From: Mycolicibacterium monacense
Lineage (GTDB): Bacteria; Actinomycetota; Actinomycetes; Mycobacteriales; Mycobacteriaceae
Length of the DNA stretch: 64,000 nucleotides
Assembly: GCF_010731575.1 (NCBI RefSeq)
Contig: NZ_AP022617.1
Coordinates: 1,178,001-1,242,000 of the forward strand
Direction of reading: 5' to 3'
Of this stretch, positions 18,775 to 29,352 are shown in pieces. The notes beneath the pieces are model-generated. The model was not told where the DNA came from and made no database searches. It was given only the letters and a program-made list of their open reading frames with translations. Positions within the stretch are counted from its first letter, which is position 1. Each line of letters starts with the position of its first letter. The position numbers and the translations under genes are program-made.

Positions 18775-20697
18775 GTGGCCGGGCGGATACCAGATCGCGA
18801 CATCGCGGCCATCCGTGAACGTGTGCGCATCGAGGATGTCGTCGGCGACTACGTGCAGTTGCGCCGCGCCGGCGCCGATTCGCTCAAGGGCCTGTGCCCG
18901 TTCCACGACGAGAAGTCGCCGTCGTTCCACGTGCGGCCCAACCACGGCCACTTCCACTGCTTCGGCTGCGGTGAGGGCGGTGACGTCTACGCGTTCGTCC
19001 AGAAGATCGAGCACGTCAGCTTCGTCGAATCGGTGGAACTGCTCGCCGACCGCATCGGCTACACCGTCACCTACACCGGCGCCTCGAACACCAACGTGCA
19101 GCGCGACCGGGGCAGCCGCAGCCGGCTGCTGGCGGCCAACGCCGCCGCGCAGGAGTTCTACGCCGAGGCGCTGACATCCGACGAGGCCGCCCCGGCCCGG
19201 CAGTACCTCATCGAGCGCAACTTCGACGCCCAGGCGGCCGCCCGCTTCGGGTGCGGTTTCGCCCCCTCTGGCTGGGACAAGCTCACCAAACACTTGCTGC
19301 GCAAGGGATTCGAGTTCAAGGAGCTCGAGGCGGCCGGACTGTCCCGGGAGGGCAAACGCGGTCCGATGGACCGCTTCCACCGCCGGTTGCTCTGGCCGAT
19401 CCGGGCGGCCGGGGGAGAGGTGATCGGGTTCGGCGCGCGGCGGATCTTCGACGACGATCAGATGGAAGCCAAGTACGTCAACACCCCCGAGACCGTCCTG
19501 TACAAGAAGTCGGCGGTGCTCTTCGGCCTGGACCTGGCCAAACGCGATATCGCCAAATCCCACCGGGCCGTCGTCGTCGAGGGGTACACCGACGTGATGG
19601 CCATGCACCTGGCCAACGAGACCACCGCCGTCGCCTCGTGCGGAACGGCCTTCGGCGAAGGCCACCTCGCGCTGCTGCGCCGGTTGATGATGGACGACAA
19701 CTGGTACCGCGGCGAGCTGATCTTCGTGTTCGACGGGGACGCCGCCGGGCAGGCGGCCGCGCTCAAGGCGTTCGACGGTGACCAGCAGGTGGCCGGCAAG
19801 TCGTTCGTCGCGGTCGCCGCCGACGGGATGGATCCCTGCGATCTGCGCCTGAAGTCGGGTGACAACGCGCTGCGCGATCTGGTGGCGCGGCGGATCCCGA
19901 TGTTCGAGTTCGCCATCCGCAGCCTGATCCCCGCCGGCGACGTCCTCGACAACGATCCCGCCGCGCAGGTGGAGGCGCTGCGCCGCTGCGTACCTCTGGT
20001 GTCCCGGATCCGTGACTATGCGCTGCGCGACGAGTACGCGCGCCGGCTGGCCGGCTGGACCGGATGGGCCGACGAGGCGCAGGTGCTCAACCGGGTGCGC
20101 GAAGAGGCGGCCAAGCGCGGTATGCCGGACCGCGGCCGCCGGCGCAATGGAGCGGATGCGGCGCCCGCCCAACCGCGGCGCGCGCCGGATGTGGCCGCGC
20201 GGCCCGATCCGGCCGATCCGACGCTGTGGCCGCAGCGCGAGGCGCTCAAATCGGCGCTGCAGTATCCCGCGCTGGCCGGTCCGGTGTTCGACGCGCTGAC
20301 CGTCGACAGCTTCACCCACCCCGGATACCGCGCGGTGCGCACCGCGATCGAGGCGGCGGGCGGTGCCGCCGCCGGGCTCTCGGGTGCGCAGTGGATCGAG
20401 GTGGTGCGTGAGCAGACCGCGAGCCCGCAGGCGGCCAACCTGGTCAACGAGTTGAGCGTCGAGGCCATCCGGGTCGAGGACGACGACAAGCTGCCCCGCT
20501 ACATCGGCGGAGTCCTGGCCCGGCTCCAGGAGGTCTGGGTGGGCCGGCAGATCGCCGAGGTGAAGTCGAAACTGCAGCGCATGTCGCCGGTGGAGCAGGG
20601 CGACGAGTACCACGCGCTGTTCGGCGACCTGGTGGCTATGGAGGCCTACCGCCGCAGCCTGCTCGAACAGGCCAGCGGGGATGACTTGACTGCGTGA
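18775..20697 (+). CDS. dnaG: DNA primase DnaG
   Basis: Synthesises RNA primers at the replication fork. The 640-residue protein has an N-terminal zinc-binding domain (CPFHDEKSPSFHV... HFHCFGCGEGGD, CHC2 type, about 40-65), the RNA polymerase core with TOPRIM motifs (VVVEGYTDVMAMH near 265; FVFDGDAAG near 320), and a C-terminal helicase-binding domain from about 480. The length is normal. The GTG start is 4 bases after the dgt stop. Confidence 0.97.
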   Translation: MAGRIPDRDIAAIRERVRIEDVVGDYVQLRRAGADSLKGLCPFHDEKSPSFHVRPNHGHFHCFGCGEGGDVYAFVQKIEHVSFVESVELLADRIGYTVTYTGASNTNVQRDRGSRSRLLAANAAAQEFYAEALTSDEAAPARQYLIERNFDAQAAARFGCGFAPSGWDKLTKHLLRKGFEFKELEAAGLSREGKRGPMDRFHRRLLWPIRAAGGEVIGFGARRIFDDDQMEAKYVNTPETVLYKKSAVLFGLDLAKRDIAKSHRAVVVEGYTDVMAMHLANETTAVASCGTAFGEGHLALLRRLMMDDNWYRGELIFVFDGDAAGQAAALKAFDGDQQVAGKSFVAVAADGMDPCDLRLKSGDNALRDLVARRIPMFEFAIRSLIPAGDVLDNDPAAQVEALRRCVPLVSRIRDYALRDEYARRLAGWTGWADEAQVLNRVREEAAKRGMPDRGRRRNGADAAPAQPRRAPDVAARPDPADPTLWPQREALKSALQYPALAGPVFDALTVDSFTHPGYRAVRTAIEAAGGAAAGLSGAQWIEVVREQTASPQAANLVNELSVEAIRVEDDDKLPRYIGGVLARLQEVWVGRQIAEVKSKLQRMSPVEQGDEYHALFGDLVAMEAYRRSLLEQASGDDLTA

Positions 20698-20765
20698 TAC
20701 CGCGTAACACGATATGGTGAGCGCGCTATAACCCGTTGGGGGAACGGCGAGGGAAGGCAACACCT

Positions 20766-21059
20766 GTGGCAACCATGATTCGGATCCGGCGCTCGGTCGC
20801 GATCGGCGCGTTCGCTGCGGCGGCGGTGGCCGCTCCGCTGGCTGCTGCGCTCTCCACCACACCCGAGCAGGTCACGCAGGCGGGTCCGGCGTGCCTGGCA
20901 TGGTTCGGCAACAAGGACGACGGCAAGTGCCTGTCCTACTCGAACGGCACACCGGTCGGCGTCGCTACGCCTGGGGTGGCCTTCGGCGGCGCCGGCGTCG
21001 GCCTCACCACGGGTCCGCTGCTGCCCGGTACCACCATCAGCCAGGGCATCGGCAACTAG
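20766..21059 (+). CDS. Small exported protein, DUF7155-like
   Basis: A 97-residue secreted protein. The N-terminal signal (RRSVAIGAFAAAAVAAPLAAALS) is followed by a short mature part with two cysteines (CLAWFGNKDDGKC) and a Gly-rich tail (GGAGVGLTTGPLLPGTTISQGIGN). It is in the position of Rv2342, and the pattern recalls mycobacterial DUF7155 proteins. The GTG at 20766 is favoured by GGGAAGG 8 bases upstream; an ATG three codons later is possible. Function unknown. Confidence 0.75.
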   Translation: MATMIRIRRSVAIGAFAAAAVAAPLAAALSTTPEQVTQAGPACLAWFGNKDDGKCLSYSNGTPVGVATPGVAFGGAGVGLTTGPLLPGTTISQGIGN

Positions 21060-21072
21060 GCCGCCTCGCGCC

Positions 21073-21363
21073 TCACTTCTCGGTGGGCGCCTCCGGGCGC
21101 AGCACCGTCGTCTGCTCGTCGATCGGCGTCAGCGTCATCAACTGTGGGTCGGGCGACACCCGTTCGGCGATCTTGCGCCGTGACGTATCGATCACCGCTC
21201 TGGCGGCGGGACTGCTGGTCACCGCGCGGTAGGTGCCCGCGATCTGTTCGTAGCGGCGCCGGCCTGCCTTGGTACCCAACACATAACCGACGGCCATGAC
21301 GGCGACGTACCCGATCACGAAGGCCCTTCCACTAGACGGTGCGTGGTGTCCATCCTGCCTCAT
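21073..21363 (-). CDS. Small single-pass membrane protein
   Basis: A 96-residue protein with one transmembrane segment (AFVIGYVAVMAVGYVLG, about 14-30) followed by a basic juxtamembrane region TKAGRRRYEQI and a soluble tail. Similar 'GRRRYEQI' tails occur in actinobacterial membrane-anchored small proteins of unknown role. The ATG at 21363 is chosen; a longer N-terminus from 21429 is possible but would run through the tRNA promoter area. No functional assignment. Confidence 0.65.
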   Translation of the reverse strand: MRQDGHHAPSSGRAFVIGYVAVMAVGYVLGTKAGRRRYEQIAGTYRAVTSSPAARAVIDTSRRKIAERVSPDPQLMTLTPIDEQTTVLRPEAPTEK

Positions 21364-21467
21364 GACGGGCGGTTCGCGCCGTGCCGGGGAGCGCGTTGGC
21401 GAGGGTGCCGGTGCATAGGCTAGAGTCACTCCTCGGTTCGCGCGGAAGGTTCACGCGGACACCGCAG

Positions 21468-21540
<73 letters not shown>

Positions 21541-21678
21541 CTCAGATCGTGATTCGCGCCGTTCCGTCGCCGCAAACCGTCGATGAAAGATAGCGCAGCC
21601 TTTTCCGGCCGGTTCCGGCGTTTCCGAGTGGGTACTCGAACGTGACCAGGTCACTCCGTTCGGGAAGGCAGCAACGTC

Positions 21679-21993
21679 ATGGGTCGTGAAAAAGGCAGTC
21701 GGTGGGATGTCGGTACGCGAGACAACGCGATCACCCTCGAGCGATTCGATGACGGCGACGAGCGCGTGTCCGAAGACGTGTTGGAGGTCGAGGAGGCCCG
21801 TGCGCTGGCTGCCCTCCTGACCAAGCACGCAGACAAGCTGGAGTCCTCCGACCGCGACAAGTCCTCCGACAGTGACAAGTCCTCCGACGATGAGAAGTCT
21901 TCCGATGAGGACGAGAAGTCTTCCGATGACGACGAGTCGGACGACAGCGACGACTCCGAGAAATCCGCGAAATCCGACTCCGAGAAATCCTGA
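21679..21993 (+). CDS. Acidic Ser/Asp/Lys repeat-tail protein
   Basis: A 104-residue protein with an ordered-looking N-terminal half (WDVGTRDNAITLERFDDGDERVSEDVLEVEEARALAALL cut in two by eye at DDGD) and, from about residue 55, a low-complexity tail of repeated K/D-S-S-D units rich in Asp, Glu, Ser and Lys. GGAAGGCAG precedes the ATG at good spacing. The tail is probably disordered and strongly acidic. Placed between tRNA-Asn and ctaD; function unknown. Confidence 0.75.
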   Translation: MGREKGSRWDVGTRDNAITLERFDDGDERVSEDVLEVEEARALAALLTKHADKLESSDRDKSSDSDKSSDDEKSSDEDEKSSDDDESDDSDDSEKSAKSDSEKS

Positions 21994-22013
21994 GCCGAGG
22001 CAGCCACGTCAGC

Positions 22014-24228
<2,215 letters not shown>

Positions 24229-24305
24229 CGGCAACTCCTTCGGTAGAGGTGTGTCGTGGTCAGCGTAGGAGATCGGCTGCTGACCCCGGTGCGTAGGCTC
24301 GGGCC

Positions 24306-24794
24306 ATGCGGCTGGTCCTGGCGGTGCTCGTGTCCGCAGGTGTTCTCACGGCGGGGTGCGGGTGGAGCCCGCCCGGGGCTGCGCCCCCCAAACCCGATAC
24401 GTGCACGCCGGCCGACGGTCCCACCCCCGACACGGTCCAGCGGGAGATCAGCGGCACCCCACCGGCCGCGCCCGGCGCGACGTGGACCGAGGTGGCCAAC
24501 GGCCACACCACCGACTGCCGGCTGTACTGGGTGCAGATCGGCCCGACCGCCGCGGCGCCCGACAGCCCGCAGCAGGTCCTCTTCTTCGCAGGCAACACAC
24601 CGCTGGGCCCGGCCACCCCGGATCCGCGGCCCTACATCTCGGTGTTGCCGACCGGTGAAGACACCGTGCAGGTGCAGTACCAGTGGCGCCAGAGCGACGA
24701 ACCGCCCTGCTGCCCAACGGGTATCGGCACCGTCCGATTCCGGATCGGGGGAGACGGCAAGCTCGAGGCCGTCGACCCGATCCCCAACGGCTAG
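24306..24794 (+). CDS. LppP/LprE-type lipoprotein
   Basis: A 162-residue secreted lipoprotein. The signal MRLVLAVLVSAGVLTAGC ends in a lipobox (LTAG-C, Cys18). The mature part carries paired cysteines and repeats such as TDCRLYWVQIG, VLFFAGNTPLGPATPDPRPY and DEPPCCPTG, characteristic of mycobacterial LppP/LprE proteins. The role is unknown. A TAGGCT -10-like hexamer (24294-24299) ends 6 bases before the ATG, suggesting a leaderless mRNA. The 3' end overlaps the convergent acyl-CoA dehydrogenase gene. Confidence 0.85.
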   Translation: MRLVLAVLVSAGVLTAGCGWSPPGAAPPKPDTCTPADGPTPDTVQREISGTPPAAPGATWTEVANGHTTDCRLYWVQIGPTAAAPDSPQQVLFFAGNTPLGPATPDPRPYISVLPTGEDTVQVQYQWRQSDEPPCCPTGIGTVRFRIGGDGKLEAVDPIPNG

Positions 24795-26728
24795 GCCGGC
24801 TCCGCCGTCAACAGTTCCTTGGGGTCCATCATCGCGGCGTAGCGCAGCTGCTCGGGGATGCCGAAACCGTCGACGAGGAGTTCCGCGTACGGCCGCAGCG
24901 AGCGGCACCGCTCGTTGATGCCGCGGGTGACCGCCTTCGCGCGTTCGGTGGACAGGAAGCGGTGCTCGATGTACCAGGCCTTGTCCTCTTCGATCACCGA
25001 CAGCGCGTACAGGTCGCAGACCATGCCGAGGATGTTCCTGGCCTCCTCGTCCTCGCACGCGTCGATGCCCGCGACGAACGCCTCGAGCACGATGCGGTCG
25101 ATGTGGGCCTGCGCGGTGTGCAGCACGTGGTCCTGCACGGCGTTGAACGCGTCGAACGCCGACATCTCCTTGGACTTGCCCTGCAGCCGGCGGGCCACCG
25201 AGGACAGCAGATACTCCTCACGGTCCTCGAACATCTGCACCTGGGTGCCGCGGTTGAACAGGCTGCCCTCTTCCTCGTTGTCCTGGCGGGTGTCGAGGAT
25301 GGTCTGCATGATCGTCTCGGCCGCAGTACGTTTCATCACGCGGGTGCCGACGGTGTTGGCCGCGAAGCGGACCCACTCCACCGGGCTCATCCCCTTGACG
25401 TCGTCGGCGTAGGCGGTCAGCAGTTCCTTGGCCACCAGCTGGGTGAGCACGTGGTTGTCACCTTCGAAGGTGGTGAACACGTCGATGTCGCCGCGCAGCC
25501 CGATGAGCCGGTTCTCGGCGAGGTAGCCGGCACCGCCGCAGGCCTCGCGCGACTCCTGGATCGCCCGGCTGGCGTGCCAGGTGTTGGCCGCCTTGAGGCC
25601 GGCCGCGCGGGCCTCAAGTTCCCGCTGCTCTTCGGCGTCGGGGTGCTCGGCGCTCTGCAGTTCGTGGCATTTGGCGACGAGTTCGTTCTGCGCGAACTGC
25701 AGGGCGTACGAGCGGGCGATCAGGGGTAGCAGCCTGCGCTGGTGCACGAGGTAGTCCATGATGACCACCTCTCCGCCGTCGGGTGCGGAGAACTGCTTGC
25801 GCTGCAACGCATACCGGGTGGCGATGTCGAGGGCCACCCGCGCGGCGGCGGCCCCGCTGCCGCCGACGGTGACCCGGCCCCGGATCAGCGTGCCGAGCAT
25901 CGTGAAGAACCGCCGGTTGGGGTTCTCGATCGGGGAGGTGTAGGTCCCGTCCTCGGCGACGTCGCCGTAGCGGTTCAGCAGGTTCACCCGCGGCACCCGC
26001 ACGTTGTCGAACACGATGCGGCCGTTGTCGACGCCGGGCAGACCGCCCTTGTAATCGCAGTCCGACGTGGTGACCCCGGGCAGGTCGTTGCCGTTCTCGT
26101 CGCGGATCGGCACCAGCACGCAGTGCACGCCGTGGTTGACCGGCTTGCCGTCCTCGTGGGTGATGAGTTGCGCGAAAACCGCTGCCATGCGGGCGGTCTG
26201 GGCCGCACCACCGATGTAGTCCTTGCGGGCGGTGGGGGTGGGGGAGTTCACGACGAACTCCTGGGTGTCCGGATCGTAGGTGGCCGTCGTCTCGAGGGAC
26301 TGGACGTCACTGCCGTGGCCGGTCTCGGTCATCGCGAAGCACCCGAGCAGATCGCAGTCGATGATGCGCTTGACGTACTGCTCGTGATGGCGTTCGGTGC
26401 CCAGGTTCTCGACGGCACCACCGAACAGTCCCCACTGCACACCGGCCTTGACCATCAGCGACAGGTCGCTCATCGCGAGCATCTCGATTTGGGTGATGGC
26501 CGCGCCGACGTTGCCGTTGCCGCCGTGCTCTTTCGCGAAGCCGTCCTCGGCGGCGCCCTCGGCGGCCATGATCCGCAGCTGTTCGTTCACCTTGGTGCGG
26601 GCGATGACCGTGTTCGGGGTGTAATGCGGTTTGAAGACCTCGTGGGAGAGTTTGTCCCGCATGTCGTTCTTCACGTCACGCCAGCGGCCGTCGAGGGCGT
26701 TTCGCAGATGCTCCGCAGTGGTGGTCAT
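24791..26728 (-). CDS. Acyl-CoA dehydrogenase/oxidase (ACOX-like, FadE type)
   Basis: A flavoenzyme of fatty-acid beta-oxidation introducing the alpha-beta double bond. At 645 residues it is longer than ordinary FadE proteins and has the acyl-CoA-oxidase layout. FAD/acyl contacts are visible in LLGCFAMTETGHGSDVQSLETTATYD, RVPRVNLLNRYGDV and RALQRK-type ALQRKQFS. The catalytic-Glu region is FTTFEGDNHVLTQLV, and an extra C-terminal helical domain follows. Whether it transfers electrons to ETF or O2 cannot be told. The ATG at 26728 is used; an upstream ATG at 26752 is less likely. Confidence 0.9.
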   Translation of the reverse strand: MTTTAEHLRNALDGRWRDVKNDMRDKLSHEVFKPHYTPNTVIARTKVNEQLRIMAAEGAAEDGFAKEHGGNGNVGAAITQIEMLAMSDLSLMVKAGVQWGLFGGAVENLGTERHHEQYVKRIIDCDLLGCFAMTETGHGSDVQSLETTATYDPDTQEFVVNSPTPTARKDYIGGAAQTARMAAVFAQLITHEDGKPVNHGVHCVLVPIRDENGNDLPGVTTSDCDYKGGLPGVDNGRIVFDNVRVPRVNLLNRYGDVAEDGTYTSPIENPNRRFFTMLGTLIRGRVTVGGSGAAAARVALDIATRYALQRKQFSAPDGGEVVIMDYLVHQRRLLPLIARSYALQFAQNELVAKCHELQSAEHPDAEEQRELEARAAGLKAANTWHASRAIQESREACGGAGYLAENRLIGLRGDIDVFTTFEGDNHVLTQLVAKELLTAYADDVKGMSPVEWVRFAANTVGTRVMKRTAAETIMQTILDTRQDNEEEGSLFNRGTQVQMFEDREEYLLSSVARRLQGKSKEMSAFDAFNAVQDHVLHTAQAHIDRIVLEAFVAGIDACEDEEARNILGMVCDLYALSVIEEDKAWYIEHRFLSTERAKAVTRGINERCRSLRPYAELLVDGFGIPEQLRYAAMMDPKELLTAEPA

Positions 26729-26828
26729 ACCTGACGGTAACCCGCTATCCATTCCGCGAAACTGTGATATGGCAAACCAAGGCAGACCTCAGGAAAACGT
26801 CATCTTCGGGTGAGCGTTCAATATCGGC

Positions 26829-27566
26829 ATGACGGATTCCGAGCGGCCTAATCCGGTGTCACCGACCGGCCTGCCGCACACGGTCGATCATCAGCACGCC
26901 GACGTCACCGGAGGGTGGTTGCGTGCGGCCACTTTCGGGGCGATGGACGGGCTGGTCAGCAACACCGCGCTGATCGCGGGGGTGGCCGCGAGCGCGAGCG
27001 CGCAGACCGTCGTCCTCAGCGGTGTGGCCGGTCTGCTGGCCGGCGCGTTCTCGATGGCGCTCGGGGAGTACACATCGGTGCAGACGGCCAATGAGCAGAT
27101 CGACTCCGAGGTCCGCCTCGAACGGCGGTCGTTCCGGACCCAGCCGCAGGCCGAAGAGGACGAGCTCGTCGGCATGCTCATGGAGATGGGGATGAGCGAC
27201 GAGACCGCCCGCAAGGCCTCCACGGAGATCCACCAGGATGAGACGCGGGCGCTGAACTTCCACCTCGTCCAGGAACTGGGCGTGCATCCGGAGGAGACGC
27301 CGTCGCCGTGGGTGGCGGCCGGTTCGTCGTTCGTCATGTTCGCGATCGGCGCCATCATTCCGCTCATCCCGTACCTGCTCGGCTACGAATCGCTCTGGGT
27401 GGGGCTGTTGTTCGGCGGGGTCGGCCTGCTCATCGCCGGCGCGAGCGCCGCGCGGTTCACCCGCAAGCCGATCGCGTTCGCCGGGATCCGCCAGCTCGGT
27501 CTCGGGGCGATCGCGATCGCCGCGACCTACGCCGTCGGCCTCCTCATCGGCACCACCGTCACCTAG
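26829..27566 (+). CDS. VIT1/CCC1-family iron/manganese transporter
   Basis: A 245-residue membrane transporter expected to export Fe2+/Mn2+ from the cytosol. The five-helix VIT1 layout is clear: HADVTGGWLRAATFGAMDGLVSN begins helix 1 with conserved Asp and Asn, and GVAGLLAGAFSMALGEYTSVQT follows with the family SMALGEY motif. A cytosolic Glu-rich metal-binding insert (QAEEDELVGMLMEMGM... QDETRAL) precedes three C-terminal helices. The ATG start is used. No IdeR box was found upstream. Confidence 0.93.
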   Translation: MTDSERPNPVSPTGLPHTVDHQHADVTGGWLRAATFGAMDGLVSNTALIAGVAASASAQTVVLSGVAGLLAGAFSMALGEYTSVQTANEQIDSEVRLERRSFRTQPQAEEDELVGMLMEMGMSDETARKASTEIHQDETRALNFHLVQELGVHPEETPSPWVAAGSSFVMFAIGAIIPLIPYLLGYESLWVGLLFGGVGLLIAGASAARFTRKPIAFAGIRQLGLGAIAIAATYAVGLLIGTTVT

Positions 27567-27568
27567 GC

Positions 27569-28780
27569 CTAGGTCTCGCTTCCGACCGTCACGGCTCGGG
27601 CCTCGTCGGTGCGTTCGGTGAGCTCGTCTTCCTCGACGTCGATACCGCGCAGGTGTCCGCGGGTGGCGGTCAGCACGACGGCGGCCGCCAGCACCGCGCC
27701 CGCGCCGACCCAGTAGGGGAGGTGGACGTCGACCTGCTCACCGAGCACACCGGCCAGCCACGGGGCGACGGCCGCACCGCCGAACCGCAGGAAGCTGTAG
27801 GCGGCCGACGCGACCGCGCGTTCGACCGGGGCGGCCTTCATCACCGTCTCCGTGATCAGCGTGTTGTTGACGCCGATGAACAGGCCGGCCACCACGACAC
27901 AGGTCGCCAGCACTGCCTTGCTGTCGGTGCCGATCGCCATCACGACCAACGTCGCCGTCATCGCGAGCAGGTTGACGATCAGTGTGGGCACGGTGCCGAA
28001 CCGGTGCTGCAACCGGGGCGCTACGACCACCGAGGTGAACGCGAGCGCCACCCCCCACCCGAAGAAGATCAGCCCGATCTGCTGTGCGGACATGTCCAAG
28101 GGGAACGGGGTGAACGCGAGCAGGGTGAAGAACCCGAAGTTGTAGAGCAGCGCGGTGATCGACGTGCCGAGCAGACCGCGGTGCCGCAGCGCGCGGAACG
28201 GATCGGCCAGCGTGGTGGCCCGCTCCGGCCGCGGCGTCGGCGGCAGCAGGATCGCGGTGACCACCACGGCGACGACCATGAGCGCCGAGACGCCGAAAAA
28301 TGGCCCGCGCCAAGAGATTTCACCGAGCAGACCGCCGACGAGTGGGCCGACGGCGATACCGAGGCCGAGTGCGGCCTCGTACAGGATGATCGCCTGCGCC
28401 ACCGAGCCACGCGCCGAGTTGACGATCGTGGCCAGCGCGGTCGCGATGAACAGGGCGTTGCCCAGACCCCACAGCGCGCGCCATCCGACGATCTCCATGA
28501 CCGTGCCGCTCATCCCGGCCAGACCGGCGCCGGCGATGATCACGACCAGACCGAGCAGCAGGGTGTGCTTGGGGCCGATGCGGCTGGAGACGACGCCGGT
28601 GATCAGCATCGCCACCCCCATCACGGCCATGTAGCTGGTGAACAGCAACGACACCTGGGACGGGGAGGCGTTCAGGTTGTCGGCGATCGGTTTGAGGATG
28701 GGGTCGACGAGGCCGATGCCCATGAACGCCACGACGGAGGCGAAGGCTACGGCCCAGACGGCTTTGGGTTGGCGCCACAT
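27569..28780 (-). CDS. Major facilitator superfamily exporter
   Basis: A 403-residue membrane protein with 12 predicted helices. MFS markers include FTSYMAVMGVAMLITGVVSSRIGPKH (motif A region) and ALGLGIAVGPLVGGLLGEISWRGPF (motif C, typical of drug/H+ antiporters). Substrate unknown. It follows the marR gene by 20 bases on the same strand, so the two form a regulator-efflux operon. The C-terminus is acidic (DVEEDELTERTDEA). Confidence 0.9.
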   Translation of the reverse strand: MWRQPKAVWAVAFASVVAFMGIGLVDPILKPIADNLNASPSQVSLLFTSYMAVMGVAMLITGVVSSRIGPKHTLLLGLVVIIAGAGLAGMSGTVMEIVGWRALWGLGNALFIATALATIVNSARGSVAQAIILYEAALGLGIAVGPLVGGLLGEISWRGPFFGVSALMVVAVVVTAILLPPTPRPERATTLADPFRALRHRGLLGTSITALLYNFGFFTLLAFTPFPLDMSAQQIGLIFFGWGVALAFTSVVVAPRLQHRFGTVPTLIVNLLAMTATLVVMAIGTDSKAVLATCVVVAGLFIGVNNTLITETVMKAAPVERAVASAAYSFLRFGGAAVAPWLAGVLGEQVDVHLPYWVGAGAVLAAAVVLTATRGHLRGIDVEEDELTERTDEARAVTVGSET

Positions 28781-28800
28781 CGGTGGGCGACTCCTGTCTG

Positions 28801-29259
28801 TCAGCTGTCGGGTTGCGCGAGCAACCGCTCGATGACCTCGACGGCGTCGGCGAGCGTCTGGCGGTCTTCCGGCGAGAGCTGTGCCAGCCGCGGATCGATG
28901 ACCGCGGCGCGGTCGATGCGGGCCTGGGCCAGCACCGTCCTGCCCTTGTCGGTGATGCGGATCAGCACCGCCCGCGCATCCAGCGGGTCGGTGGTCCGCG
29001 AGACCAGGCCGGCGTCTTCGAGCCGGCGCACCTGCGTGGTCATGGTGGGCTGCGAACAGCGGTCGAGGGTGGCGAGGTCGGAGATGCGGGCCTCACCCTG
29101 GTCCTCGATGGTCGACAGCAGCCGCGCCTGCGCCCAGGGCAGCGGTAACCGCGTGCGCTGGGTGGCCAACCGGTTGAGCCGGGCGACGACGGCGAGCAGG
29201 TCGCCGCCGAGATGTTCGCCGCCCGCCCCGGGGGAATCCTCGGTGGCAGGTGTGGTCAT
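28801..29259 (-). CDS. MarR-family transcriptional regulator (Rv2327-like)
   Basis: A 152-residue winged-helix regulator. The DNA-binding core is ARISDLATLDRCSQPTMTTQVRRLEDAGLVSR followed by the wing DPLDARAVLIRITDKG. The ATG at 29259 is chosen because a -10 hexamer ends 7 bases before it; ATG 29268 overlaps that hexamer. It probably represses itself and the downstream MFS gene. The divergent neighbour is the ECF transporter, as for Rv2327 next to Rv2326c, so it may control that too. The ligand is unknown. Confidence 0.9.
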   Translation of the reverse strand: MTTPATEDSPGAGGEHLGGDLLAVVARLNRLATQRTRLPLPWAQARLLSTIEDQGEARISDLATLDRCSQPTMTTQVRRLEDAGLVSRTTDPLDARAVLIRITDKGRTVLAQARIDRAAVIDPRLAQLSPEDRQTLADAVEVIERLLAQPDS

Positions 29260-29266
29260 GGCCGCC

Positions 29267-29295
29267 ATAATACATAGGAAAACTATGCAGTCCAA
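29267..29295 (-). promoter_or_regulatory. marR-MFS promoter
   Basis: TTGGAC (29295-29290), 17 bases, TATTAT (29272-29267): a near-consensus SigA promoter on the minus strand, with ATG 29259 placed for a leaderless mRNA. Confidence 0.7.
29273..29287. promoter_or_regulatory. MarR operator candidate
   Basis: CATAG-GAAAA-CTATG, a perfect 5-bp inverted repeat, fills the spacer of the marR promoter and lies in the gap shared with the divergent ECF operon. Confidence 0.6.
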
Positions 29296-29352
29296 GCACT
29301 GTCATCTGCCCGGGGACGCAGACCCTACGCGGCCGACTGGCAGAATCGGGTG

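Noticed and set aside
18532..20862. 776-codon minus-strand frame
   Set aside because: Antisense shadow of dnaG, which has all primase motifs.
25742..26734. Plus-strand frames across the acyl-CoA dehydrogenase gene
   Set aside because: Antisense shadows; Val/Asp/Arg-rich translation with no recognisable domain.
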